From an archaeon (GTDB lineage: Archaea > Nanobdellota > Nanobdellia > SCGC-AAA011-G17 > PNOQ01), in contig JAIOSD010000051.1 in assembly GCA_021107835.1 (NCBI GenBank), forward strand, positions 1-18,693: a stretch of DNA of 18,693 bases, in the 5' to 3' direction. A program made the translations under genes and the position numbers. The first letter of the stretch is position 1; every line of letters starts with the position of its first letter. This document shows positions 1 to 7,848 of the stretch, piece after piece. Under the pieces are notes generated by a model. The model was not told where the DNA came from. It made no database searches and was given only the letters and a program-made list of their open reading frames with translations.

Positions 1-2
1 AT

Positions 3-1943
3 AAATGGAAAGATGTATTCACTTATTTTGATGCTATTCAAATAGGATTGACAGCAACACCTGCGGACATGGTTGATAGAGATACCTTTAGATTCTTTGA
101 ATGCGAAGAAAATGCTCCTAGTTGTTTATACACTTATGATCAAGCAGTAAAAGATGGTTGGTTGGCAGATTTTAGGGTACAAGTAACTTCAACACAAAAA
201 CAATTAGAAGGAATAAAACCAAAAGATGTGCCTGAAAATATAAAAGATAAGTTGGCAGAGGAAGGTATTTTAGAGGATAGTTTATTTTTTGAAGGAACAG
301 ACATAGAAAAAAAAGTAATTATTACTGGAACAAATGAAGCGATTGTTAAAGAATTTATGGATAATTGTTTAATGGATAAAACAGGAACTTTGCCAGCAAA
401 ATCTATATTTTTTGCTATATCTAAAAAACATGCAACTAGAATTTACAAAGCCTTTGAAAAATTATATCCAGAATACAAAGGGAGATTAGTTGAAGTAATA
501 ACTTCAGACGATTCTAGAGCACAAACTATTTTAGAAAATTTTAAGAAAAAAGATTTTCCAAGAATTGCTATTTCTGTAGATATGCTGGACACTGGAGTTG
601 ATGTTCCTGAAGTATGTAATCTTGTCTTTGCAAAACCTGTTTTCTCAAAAATAAAATTCTGGCAAATGATTGGAAGAGGAACTAGAAGTAATGAAATTTG
701 CAAACATCCAGAATGGCTACCTAATGGTAAAAAGGATTTTTTCCTAATATTTGATTTCTGGAAAAATATGGACTATTTTAATATGCATCCCGAAGGAAGA
801 GAGTCTAAACCTGGAGAAGCATTGCCCTCAAAAATATTTTTAGCAAGATTACAATTATATGATTATTTCTTAAAAAATAAAGATACAGAAAATGCAGAAT
901 TGATAAAGAAAAAATTATTAGAAGATGTTGATTCATTACCTAAAAAAACAGTTTCAATTAGAGAAAAAGAAAGAGAAATAAATTTAGTTATATCTGGAAA
1001 TTTGTGGAAGAAAGCAGGATATAAACCCTTGGATTTCTTAAGATCTAAAATAGCTCCATTAATAAGATTTAAGCAAAACGTAAATTTGAATACTGCTTCA
1101 TTCACATTAAAACTTGAAAGACTTGCATTAGCTGTATTAAATAATGATAAAACCACCATAGATAGATTAAGGGAAGATATATGCGAAGCAATAAATTGTT
1201 TGCCCCATACAATTGCGAAAGTTAAAGAAAAAGCAAAATTATTAGATAAAATCACTGATCCTTTTTATTGGACAAATATAAGTTATGAAGATGTTTTAAT
1301 AATGATAGAAGAAGTTGCTCCCTTGATGATTTACAAAAGACCAAATCCAGTTCCCAAAATTACTTTAGATATTGATGATGTTATACAGCAAAGAAAACTT
1401 ATTGAATTTGGACCTTCTACAAATCCAAAACAAGAATATATTGAGGTGTATAAAGATAAAGTTGAAAAAAAAGTTTTAAAATTGGCAGAAGATCACCCAA
1501 CAATGAAAAAGATAAAGAATAATCAAATTCTAACAGAAAACGATTTGAAAAAATTAGAAAAAACACTTAATGCTCCCCAATTATATGTAACTGAAAATAC
1601 TTTAAAGAAAGTCTATGAAGAACATGATGGGACTATGGTAGAATTTATGAAAAAAATTTTAGGATTATATAAATTCCCAGATGCTAAACAAAAAATCAAT
1701 GAGGCATTTAAAACGTTTATAGTGGAATTAGACAAAAAAGTTCATTTTAATGCGAATCAAATAAATTTTTTAAGATCTCTACACAGTGTATTTGCTACTA
1801 AACACCATATTGCTTACAGGGATTTCTTTGAACCTCCATTTACAAATATTGATTATGCTCCTTTGCCTTTGTTTAATAAAGGACAGCTCTATGATATGAT
1901 GACTTTTTGCAATAATTTAGAGGTCAGTGTTTTTAGTAGTTAA
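3..1943 (+). CDS. hsdR: Type I restriction enzyme R subunit (HsdR), 3' part
   Basis: ATP-dependent DNA translocase and restriction subunit of a type I R-M complex; it loops DNA and cleaves when the HsdS target is unmethylated. The reading frame is open from the left edge, so the gene starts outside the window and the TTG at 48 is not its start. Visible SF2 helicase signs: motif III GLTATP just inside the window, then the HsdR-typical YTYDQAVKDGWLADF, a second RecA-like domain with IAISVDMLDTGVDVPEV (motif V) and FWQMIGRGTR (motif VI) near 655-690, then a long helical C-terminal region like the EcoEI_R_C domain. The N-terminal nuclease domain and Walker A lie outside the window, so activity cannot be judged. 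The stop at 1941-1943 is followed by a palindrome and a new promoter. Confidence 0.95.
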   Translation, partial: KWKDVFTYFDAIQIGLTATPADMVDRDTFRFFECEENAPSCLYTYDQAVKDGWLADFRVQVTSTQKQLEGIKPKDVPENIKDKLAEEGILEDSLFFEGTDIEKKVIITGTNEAIVKEFMDNCLMDKTGTLPAKSIFFAISKKHATRIYKAFEKLYPEYKGRLVEVITSDDSRAQTILENFKKKDFPRIAISVDMLDTGVDVPEVCNLVFAKPVFSKIKFWQMIGRGTRSNEICKHPEWLPNGKKDFFLIFDFWKNMDYFNMHPEGRESKPGEALPSKIFLARLQLYDYFLKNKDTENAELIKKKLLEDVDSLPKKTVSIREKEREINLVISGNLWKKAGYKPLDFLRSKIAPLIRFKQNVNLNTASFTLKLERLALAVLNNDKTTIDRLREDICEAINCLPHTIAKVKEKAKLLDKITDPFYWTNISYEDVLIMIEEVAPLMIYKRPNPVPKITLDIDDVIQQRKLIEFGPSTNPKQEYIEVYKDKVEKKVLKLAEDHPTMKKIKNNQILTENDLKKLEKTLNAPQLYVTENTLKKVYEEHDGTMVEFMKKILGLYKFPDAKQKINEAFKTFIVELDKKVHFNANQINFLRSLHSVFATKHHIAYRDFFEPPFTNIDYAPLPLFNKGQLYDMMTFCNNLEVSVFSS

Positions 1944-1945
1944 TG

Positions 1946-1961
1946 GTGGACACTAGTCCAC
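1946..1961. promoter_or_regulatory. 16-bp palindrome, candidate operator upstream of the RHH gene
   Basis: GTGGAC-ACTA-GTCCAC is a perfect 6-bp inverted repeat with a 4-nt centre. It is GC-rich against very AT-rich surroundings, starts 2 nt after the hsdR stop codon and ends 8 nt before the TATA box of the next gene. It could be the binding site of the ribbon-helix-helix protein encoded just downstream, or an hsdR terminator hairpin; the absence of a T-run favours an operator. Confidence 0.5.
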
Positions 1962-1968
1962 GCAAATA

Positions 1969-1977
1969 TTTATATAG
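1969..1977 (+). promoter_or_regulatory. TATA box of the RHH/hsdM operon
   Basis: TTTATATAG is centred about 25 nt before the ATG at 1998, the spacing expected for an archaeal promoter giving a leaderless mRNA. It lets the methylase and specificity genes be transcribed separately from hsdR. Confidence 0.6.
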
Positions 1978-1997
1978 TTAATATCTTTCTAATTATT

Positions 1998-2411
1998 ATG
2001 GAAAGAAAACCTAAATCTGAGTGGCAAAGCATTAGGGCTAAAGTAAAAAAAGAGAATTATCTAGAATTAGTCAATTATTGCGATAGTTCCGGAATTACTA
2101 TTTCTTCTTATGTTAGATCTTTAATAGAAAAAAATAATCCTGCTGTTTCATCAATTAAAAAATCAGGGGTTAATAATTTTAGATTTAATCCATTACATGA
2201 TAAATTTTTATGGGAAATTAATTTCGATGATGGTTCTAATAATGTTATTGCAGAAGATTTATCTGATAATTTTCTGGAGAACTTGAAATTATCTATGGAT
2301 AAAGCACTTAAAATGAGAAGAGAACATATTGATAAAAGAATTAATAGTTCTGTTGTTATTCCAACAAAAATAAATAAATTAAAAGGAAGGGGAGAGAATG
2401 TTAAAGGCTGA
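1998..2411 (+). CDS. Ribbon-helix-helix-like putative regulator in the R-M operon
   Basis: A 137-aa protein. Residues about 11-45 (SIRAKVKKENYLELVNY..., GITISSYVRSLIEK) match the CopG/Arc-type ribbon-helix-helix pattern of one beta strand followed by two helices, ending in the typical 'S-x-Y-V-R-x-L-I-E'. The C-terminal ~85 residues are unrecognised and contain a predicted strand-rich stretch (FLWEINFDDGSNNVIAEDL). It lies between hsdR and hsdM and overlaps hsdM by 14 nt, so the two are translationally coupled. RHH proteins usually bind DNA palindromes as dimers, so this may autoregulate the R-M operon via the palindrome at 1946-1961, much as C proteins do in other R-M systems. An antitoxin role for one of the operon's PIN proteins is an alternative. 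The fold is fairly clear; the role is inferred. Confidence 0.7.
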   Translation: MERKPKSEWQSIRAKVKKENYLELVNYCDSSGITISSYVRSLIEKNNPAVSSIKKSGVNNFRFNPLHDKFLWEINFDDGSNNVIAEDLSDNFLENLKLSMDKALKMRREHIDKRINSSVVIPTKINKLKGRGENVKG

Positions 2412-3879
2412 ATTAAAATCTAAAATAAATCAACTATGGGATAGATTTTGGGCAGGGGGCTTAGCTAATCCTTTAACTGCTATTGAACAGATTTCTTATC
2501 TTATATTTATTAAAAGATTGGAAGATATGGACGAAATAAATAAAAATAGGGCAGAAGCAAGAAATGAGAAATATGTTTCTATTTTTAAAGAAAATAAAAA
2601 TTGCAAATGGTCAGAATTTAAACATTTTAATGCTGAAGAAATGTTGATTCATGTTAGAGATACAATTTTTCCTTTTATAAAAAATATTAAATTGGGGGAA
2701 GATGGTGAATTTGCCAAATTAATGCATGATGCGATTTTTATGATTCCAAAACCTTCTTTATTACAAGAAGCTGTTACAATGATTGATGAACTAAAGATTT
2801 CTCCACAAAATTATGATACTTTGGGAGATATGTATGAATATCTATTAAGTGAATTAAGTTCAGCAGGTAAGGTTGGACAATTCAGAACTCCGAGACATAT
2901 TATCAGAATGATGGTTAATTTGGTTAATCCTAAGTTAGGCGATAAAATATGTGATCCTGCATGTGGAACTGCTGGTTTTTTAGTTAACGCTTATCAACAT
3001 ATTCTCGAAACAAACACTAGCAAAGATATCATTAAATATGATGAAAGTGGAAATCCTCACAATTTAATTGGAGATAATATTATAGATAAAAAACATTGGA
3101 AATTATTGAGAAAAGATACTTTTTATGGATTTGATTTTGATCAAACAATGGTTAGAATTGCTGCAATGAATATGATTCTTCACGGTATTGAAAGCCCAAA
3201 TATAAAAAGAAAAGATACTTTGTCTAAGAATTTTGAGCAAAAAGAGGAATATGATATTGTTTTAGCTAATCCTCCTTTTACAGGTTCTATTGATAAATCA
3301 GATATTAATGATGATTTAAAAGTCAAAACTTCCAAAACTGAACTTTTATTTTTAGAACTATTTTACAATTTATTACAAATTGGAGGTAAGGGGGCAGTTA
3401 TTGTTCCTAATGGTGTTTTATTTGGAAGCTCAAACGCTCATAAAGAAATTAGAAAAGTATTGTTAGAAAGTTGTCAACTTGAAGCGGTGATTTCAATGCC
3501 TTCCGGAGTTTTCCAACCTTATTCTGGTGTTGGAACTGCTGTTTTGGTTTTTACAAAAGGGGGGAAAACTGAGAAAGTTTGGTTTTATGATATGTTAAAG
3601 GATGGTTTTTCTTTAGATCAGAAAAGAAATTTTATTGATGGTAAAGGAGATATTCCAGAAATAATTGAAAAGTTTAAGAATAAGTTAGATTCTAAACAAA
3701 GTTTTTCTGTTGATTTTGAAGAGATTAAAAAGAATGAATATAACTTATCTGTCTCAAGATACAAAGAAAGTGAAGATGAAGAAATTAAATATGAAGATCC
3801 ACAAATAATGATTGATAGAATTTTGAAAGAAGAAGAAGAAATTTCTAAGGAATTGAAAGAATTAAAAAAGGAGATTTGA
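2398..3879 (+). CDS. hsdM: Type I DNA N6-adenine methyltransferase subunit (HsdM)
   Basis: Methylates adenine in the asymmetric bipartite target chosen by HsdS and is also part of the restriction complex. Complete at 493 aa, normal for the family. The N-terminal helical HsdM_N domain (residues ~8-130, LWDRFWAGGLANPLTAIEQI) is followed by the GQFRTPRHIIRMM signature (160-172), AdoMet motif I DPACGTAGF (186-194) and catalytic motif IV NPPF (291-294), typical of an N6-adenine (gamma-class) enzyme. The C-terminus is a Glu/Lys-rich coiled coil. GGAAGGGGAGAG just upstream of the ATG is a purine-rich ribosome binding site inside the preceding gene. The stop codon abuts the next start with no gap. 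All key motifs are intact, so the enzyme is probably active. Confidence 0.97.
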   Translation: MLKAELKSKINQLWDRFWAGGLANPLTAIEQISYLIFIKRLEDMDEINKNRAEARNEKYVSIFKENKNCKWSEFKHFNAEEMLIHVRDTIFPFIKNIKLGEDGEFAKLMHDAIFMIPKPSLLQEAVTMIDELKISPQNYDTLGDMYEYLLSELSSAGKVGQFRTPRHIIRMMVNLVNPKLGDKICDPACGTAGFLVNAYQHILETNTSKDIIKYDESGNPHNLIGDNIIDKKHWKLLRKDTFYGFDFDQTMVRIAAMNMILHGIESPNIKRKDTLSKNFEQKEEYDIVLANPPFTGSIDKSDINDDLKVKTSKTELLFLELFYNLLQIGGKGAVIVPNGVLFGSSNAHKEIRKVLLESCQLEAVISMPSGVFQPYSGVGTAVLVFTKGGKTEKVWFYDMLKDGFSLDQKRNFIDGKGDIPEIIEKFKNKLDSKQSFSVDFEEIKKNEYNLSVSRYKESEDEEIKYEDPQIMIDRILKEEEEISKELKELKKEI

Positions 3880-4539
3880 ATGGACAGTAAAAAAATTGAA
3901 ATTCTGAAAATGATTCAAAATTTAAGAGATAAAAATATATCTATTGAATTTGAAACATTGGAAAAGGAAGGTTGTGAAAGAGGACTCATTAGGGCCATGA
4001 TTGGAGAAAGGTTGATTAAGTTTAAAGGTATTTTTTCTCTTGCTAACGAAGGAGAAAAAGCATTAAGAGATTATTTGTTAATTGATAGTTCAAATAAAAA
4101 AGAGAAAAAAGAAAAGATAATTTTTGATAATGATATATTAAACAAAATAGTTGAAGGAGAGTTAAATATTAATTCATTCAAGGATAAATTTGAATTTTAT
4201 GCTACTCATATACAAACAGACCAATTTAGTAGGTGCAAGGATAAAAATAAAAGAGCCAAACTTACTCTCGCTTTTTCTTCAATAAACCCCACCATTGTGA
4301 GTACAGAATCATTTGTTTTAGGAACTTCTAGGCTCGGATTTTCTAAACTTGGTGATGGAGAAAAGTTAGAAAATTTAAGAAAAGGTAATTCAAAACATAC
4401 TGAAGATGCTCTAATAGGAGAAGTAGCAATTAATAATAGTTTCATCCTAATTACTAATGATAAACTACTAAAAAAGAGGGTTAATCAAGAAGGGGGAAAG
4501 GCTATTAATTTGGAAGAATTTAAAGAAATGTTAAAATGA
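3880..4539 (+). CDS. wHTH + PIN-like nuclease, R-M operon cargo
   Basis: A 219-aa protein in two parts. Residues 1-70 look like a winged-helix (ILKMIQNLRDKNISIEFETLEKEG..., then a wing-like LIKFKGIFSLANEGEKAL). After a Lys-rich linker, residues ~79-219 look like a PIN-family domain: FDNDIL (acidic D83/D85) at the end of strand 1, QTDQ (112-115), HTEDALIGEVAI (D176) and ILITND (D194) near the end. The usual PIN glutamate is not obvious and may be replaced by D114. It starts directly after the hsdM stop and overlaps hsdS by 4 nt (ATGA), so it is made with the R-M proteins. It may be an RNase effector or a guard that responds to R-M failure; that is inference. A stand-alone toxin unrelated to R-M is the alternative. 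Confidence 0.65.
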   Translation: MDSKKIEILKMIQNLRDKNISIEFETLEKEGCERGLIRAMIGERLIKFKGIFSLANEGEKALRDYLLIDSSNKKEKKEKIIFDNDILNKIVEGELNINSFKDKFEFYATHIQTDQFSRCKDKNKRAKLTLAFSSINPTIVSTESFVLGTSRLGFSKLGDGEKLENLRKGNSKHTEDALIGEVAINNSFILITNDKLLKKRVNQEGGKAINLEEFKEMLK

Positions 4540-5702
4540 AGTCTAAACTATTGCCAAAGGGGTGGGAACTGAAAAAATTTGGAGAGATTGCAGATTTTGT
4601 TAATGGTAGAGCTTTCAAACCTTCTGAATGGGATAAACAAAAAAAAGGGCTTCCAATAGTGAGGATTCAAAATCTAACCAATTCAAAAAAACCACATAAT
4701 TTTTTTAATAGTACAACAGGAAGTAAATATTTATTAGATAAAGGAGATATTTTAATATCTTGGTCAGCATCCTTGGGAATTTTTAGATGGAACAAAGGGA
4801 AAGCACTATTGAATCAGCATATTTTTAAGGTAAAAATTAAAAAAGATATAATTGATGAAAATTATTTTTTCTATGTTGTGCAAACTAAAATAGATGAAAT
4901 GAAATTAAGAGTACATGGTTCCACTATGAAACATATAACAAAAGGACAATTTGAAAGAATAGAAATTCCTCTCCCTCCACTTCCAATACAAAAACAAATT
5001 GGTTTAATTCTTGAAAAAGCTGAAAGATTGAAAGAAAGAAGAAGAAAAACAAATGAAGAAACAAACAAAATTATTCAGAATATTTTTTATGAAATGTTTG
5101 GAGAAAAAGATTATAGAATAATCAAACTAAAATATATAACCGAAGTAATTACAAAAGGAACAACCCCTACAACTTATGGATATGATTATGTGGTTAAGGG
5201 AATTCCTTTTTTAAGAGTTGAAAACATAAATAATGGGAAAATTAATTATAGCGTTGGTTCAAAGTTTATTGATATTAAAACTCACGATTTTCTTAAAAGA
5301 TCACAATTAAGGAAAAATGATATATTATTTACTATTGCTGGAGCAATTGGAAGATCTGCTGTTGTAAATAAAAACAGCCCAGCCAATATAAATCAAGCAA
5401 TAGCGATTATTAGACTCAAGAAAAATATTAATCAAGAGTACTTATCAAATGCTTTAACCACAACATATATCAAGAAACAAATTAATCGGATGATTGTGCA
5501 AGTAGCACAATCTAATTTAAGTTTGACACAAGTTAGTAATTTATCTGTGCCAGTTCCTCCAATAGAACTACAAAATAAATTTGCTGAACAAGTAGAAAAG
5601 ATAAAAAGTATAAAAAAATACCAACAAAAATCTGAACAAGAAATAAACACATTATTTGACGCTTTAATGCAAAAAGCTTTCAAAGGAGAATTAGTAAGTT
5701 GA
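4536..5702 (+). CDS. hsdS: Type I R-M specificity subunit (HsdS)
   Basis: Provides sequence recognition for the HsdR/HsdM complex. Complete at 388 aa with the usual two-repeat plan: TRD1 (residues ~1-145, starting LPKGWELKKFGEIADFVNG), central conserved helix CR1 (LPPLPIQKQIGLILEKAERL onward, ~147-190), TRD2 (~195-340, IIKLKYITEVITKGTTP) and distal helix CR2 (PPIELQNKFAEQVEKI to the end). The end QKAFKGELVS is the family's typical C-terminus. TRD1 and TRD2 differ clearly, so the target should be bipartite and asymmetric; the actual site cannot be read from sequence. The start ATG overlaps the previous stop (ATGA), and its own stop overlaps the next TTG start (TTGA). Confidence 0.97.
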   Translation: MKSKLLPKGWELKKFGEIADFVNGRAFKPSEWDKQKKGLPIVRIQNLTNSKKPHNFFNSTTGSKYLLDKGDILISWSASLGIFRWNKGKALLNQHIFKVKIKKDIIDENYFFYVVQTKIDEMKLRVHGSTMKHITKGQFERIEIPLPPLPIQKQIGLILEKAERLKERRRKTNEETNKIIQNIFYEMFGEKDYRIIKLKYITEVITKGTTPTTYGYDYVVKGIPFLRVENINNGKINYSVGSKFIDIKTHDFLKRSQLRKNDILFTIAGAIGRSAVVNKNSPANINQAIAIIRLKKNINQEYLSNALTTTYIKKQINRMIVQVAQSNLSLTQVSNLSVPVPPIELQNKFAEQVEKIKSIKKYQQKSEQEINTLFDALMQKAFKGELVS

Positions 5703-6109
5703 AAATATACTGTGACACAAACATTTACATGGATTTTTTCTTAGGAAGAACAGATTATCTAAGACCTTTAGATGAGTTTGCTTATCAAATATTCAGAAGA
5801 GTAGAGCAAGGTGAATTCACATTGATTATCTCAGACCATTTACTATATGAATTAGAAAATAATATGGATGATAAAAGTAAAATAACAGAATTATTAGAGC
5901 CATTAAATAAAAAAGGAAGTATAATTAAAGTCACTAAAACAAGAGAAGATATTTCAGAAGCCAAACAAATATCTCAAGAAAATTGGAAAGATGCTTTGCA
6001 TGCTATTTTAGCAAATAAAGCAAAGGCTGTTTATTTATTAACAAGAAATATTAAGGATTATTGGGGATGTGAACATTTAGTTGAGGTTAAGTTCCCTGAA
6101 AATATTTGA
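5699..6109 (+). CDS. PIN-domain (VapC-like) ribonuclease
   Basis: A 136-aa PIN protein. The acidic metal-binding positions are visible: D6 in YCDTNIYMD, E51 in LYELE, D98 in WKDALHAILA, and the late LLTRNIKDYW motif (N117/D120). The start is a TTG that overlaps the hsdS TGA; only this start keeps strand 1 (MKIYCDTN), and the next ATG (codon 11) would delete the catalytic D6. It is thus translationally coupled to hsdS. No small VapB-type antitoxin sits directly beside it, which is unusual for VapC; the RHH protein upstream of hsdM is the only obvious candidate. Its last 33 nt overlap the 3' end of the opposite-strand gene. Confidence 0.85.
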   Translation: MKIYCDTNIYMDFFLGRTDYLRPLDEFAYQIFRRVEQGEFTLIISDHLLYELENNMDDKSKITELLEPLNKKGSIIKVTKTREDISEAKQISQENWKDALHAILANKAKAVYLLTRNIKDYWGCEHLVEVKFPENI

Positions 6110-7207
6110 GGTATCTTTATCTTCATAGTTCTCAAATAATTTTTTATTATCTTCCTTTGTTAAAATTCTAGGCTTTGCTGAACCCATTAATTTATACAAT
6201 TTTGAATCTTTATCAAATTCTTTTGGCAACAAATAGTTATTTAATTCTTCCAAATAATCTTTGCATAAAGCGATTAATGTATCAAATCTAGGGTCAAAAT
6301 ATTTCTTAAGAGTTTCAAAAGTGTAACCATAATTTCCGTGTACTAAATCGCTAAATAGATTATAAGTGGCCATTAATTCCCAAATAGATATAAAGCAGTC
6401 TATAATCAAATTATGTAGTTCTTCTAATCCACTTTCATTTCTTTCTAAAAATAATCTATTAAGCAAGGAATTATAAGCATTTAGAAGTTGTATAATTTCT
6501 TTATTATCTTCTTTTTCAGGAAAGTTTATTATAAGAGAAGGCAATAACTTTGAAATTAATAACTTTGCATTCTGATCAAGTTTATAGTATAATATTTTCT
6601 TGAGTTTTAATTTCGCAAGATATAATTTATTATCTTTCCTTTGGTATTGTTCAGCTTGTACTTCATATGTATTTCCACATTTTGAATATATCTTTATAGC
6701 ATTATCGATCCCTTCATCCAACCCCAAAATGTTATTTTTAAATTCAGAATTATATTCTTCTTCTGGATTGTATTCTAATACACACATTTGACCAAAAAGA
6801 TACCATCCTCTTGGAATTTCATAGGGTAGTTTCACATTATCTGCAATTTCTCCAACAACTTTTTGCATTTGAGTTCTGTTCGGTTCTTGTTTTGTTTCTT
6901 GTATCCATCTTTTTTTTACTTTATTGAAAAGAAAATGACATAGTTCCTCACTTTTTCTAGAGATAGGTATACCAAACAATGTATCGCTTCTTTTCTGTAC
7001 CTCTACATTACTAACTCTCTTAAACAACTTTTTATTTCCTTCTTCAATTTCTAAAATAATATTTATACTTTTTAACATATCTATGGCTTTAGCCACTGTA
7101 TCCCAATTAGATCCTACCTCTACAGAAATCTCATTTATTGTCATAGGTTTATTCTCGAGAAGTTGTACGACACGTTGTACCAGCTGTTTTTTGGTTTTTC
7201 GTACCAT
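6077..7207 (-). CDS. wHTH protein with large helical C-terminal region, function unknown
   Basis: A 376-aa protein. Residues ~5-66 form a clear winged helix-turn-helix (KQLVQRVVQLLENKPMTINEISVEVGSNWDTVAKAIDML, then a wing ending LFKRVSN). The remaining ~300 residues are mostly helical, with no enzyme motif I can name; a conserved-looking patch reads RGWYLFGQMCVLEY and another DLVHGNYGYTF. It is convergent with the R-M operon, overlapping the PIN gene tail-to-tail by 33 nt, and divergent from the next wHTH gene. The ATG at 7207 is supported by a TATA box (TATAAGC, 7234-7228) about 25 nt away. It may be a DNA-binding regulator or an uncharacterised defence component; I do not recognise the family. 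Confidence 0.8.
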   Translation of the reverse strand: MVRKTKKQLVQRVVQLLENKPMTINEISVEVGSNWDTVAKAIDMLKSINIILEIEEGNKKLFKRVSNVEVQKRSDTLFGIPISRKSEELCHFLFNKVKKRWIQETKQEPNRTQMQKVVGEIADNVKLPYEIPRGWYLFGQMCVLEYNPEEEYNSEFKNNILGLDEGIDNAIKIYSKCGNTYEVQAEQYQRKDNKLYLAKLKLKKILYYKLDQNAKLLISKLLPSLIINFPEKEDNKEIIQLLNAYNSLLNRLFLERNESGLEELHNLIIDCFISIWELMATYNLFSDLVHGNYGYTFETLKKYFDPRFDTLIALCKDYLEELNNYLLPKEFDKDSKLYKLMGSAKPRILTKEDNKKLFENYEDKDTSNIFRELNLN

Positions 7208-7227
7208 ATTAATTACTAGTAAAATAT

Positions 7228-7234
7228 GCTTATA
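7228..7234 (-). promoter_or_regulatory. TATA box of the 376-aa wHTH gene
   Basis: On the minus strand TATAAGC lies about 25 nt before the ATG at 7207, compatible with leaderless transcription. It sits back-to-back with the repeat cluster at 7248-7312, so a bound repressor could affect both divergent genes. Confidence 0.5.
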
Positions 7235-7247
7235 TTTAAATCTTTCT

Positions 7248-7312
7248 GTCTAAAACTGGGTTCTGTCTATAAATGGAAACATTTATATAAAAGTAGTTAT
7301 ATCCTTATAGAC
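7248..7312. promoter_or_regulatory. Cluster of three GTCTAWAA repeats in a divergent promoter region
   Basis: GTCTAAAA at 7248-7255 and GTCTATAA at 7265-7272 are direct copies 17 bp apart, each preceded by TTCT. TTATAGAC at 7305-7312 is the exact reverse complement of the second. The last two flank the TATA box TTTATATAA (7282-7290) of the rightward gene and end 3 nt before its ATG. The layout suggests operators for one of the two adjacent winged-helix proteins. Confidence 0.5.
7282..7290 (+). promoter_or_regulatory. TATA box of the 176-aa wHTH gene
   Basis: TTTATATAA is centred about 29 nt before the ATG at 7316, and this spacing is the main reason for choosing that ATG over the one at 7226, which lies upstream of the promoter. 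Confidence 0.55.
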
Positions 7313-7315
7313 AAG

Positions 7316-7846
7316 ATGTTGAAAACAAAAGATAAATTTCAAAGATTAAACAAGGATCACCCAAGAATTGATTTAGATCCCTATAACAAAGTTTTTGAAA
7401 TTTTAAGGAAAATAAGCAATACTAAAAAAGGAGTTACTATAACTGAGATTGCAGAAAAAACTAATTTCAAAAGAATTAAAGTAGATCGAATAATCAGAAT
7501 TCTAAAAAAGTATAACTATGTCAAAATTGTTGGAAGGAGTAATAGAATTCCTTATTTATGTATAATTGATAGAAAAGATGAAAGAGATTGGAAATGGGGG
7601 AAAGAAGGCATTGGAGATAACCTTGATGAAAACTATAATTATCTACTAAAAAATTTAGATAAAGCCAAAAATTTGGACAAAGAATTAAAAACAAAAATAA
7701 GATTATATCAAGATAAAAAGAAAAATGGAAAATTCTTTAAAGTTTACAACGCCCTAGTTGAGAATATTTGGTCCAATACAAAAGAATCAGACTTAAATAA
7801 ATTAGAAATGGGAAGTACTGCAATGAGATATTGTGTAGAGGTTTAA
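7316..7846 (+). CDS. Winged-helix protein upstream of the RecB-like nuclease
   Basis: A 176-aa protein from the chosen ATG. The open frame extends back to 7226, but those 30 codons cover the promoter region. Residues ~20-90 form a winged helix: VFEILRKISNTKKGVTITEIAEKTNFKRIKVDRIIRILKK, followed by a wing YVKIVGRSNRIPYLCII. The rest is Lys/Asn-rich and helical with no recognised motif. The stop is 2 nt before the nuclease start, so the two are co-transcribed and may work together. It is divergent from another wHTH gene, with repeats between them that could be its own operators. A transcriptional regulator of the nuclease operon is the simplest role. Confidence 0.75.
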   Translation: MLKTKDKFQRLNKDHPRIDLDPYNKVFEILRKISNTKKGVTITEIAEKTNFKRIKVDRIIRILKKYNYVKIVGRSNRIPYLCIIDRKDERDWKWGKEGIGDNLDENYNYLLKNLDKAKNLDKELKTKIRLYQDKKKNGKFFKVYNALVENIWSNTKESDLNKLEMGSTAMRYCVEV

Positions 7847-7848
7847 TA

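Noticed and set aside
48..50. TTG at 48 as the start of hsdR
   Set aside because: The frame is open to the left edge and encodes the sequence right before helicase motif III (WKDVFTYFDAIQIGLTATP).
7226..7315. N-terminal extension of the 206-aa reading frame before 7316
   Set aside because: It spans the promoter and operator repeats and has no protein-like pattern.
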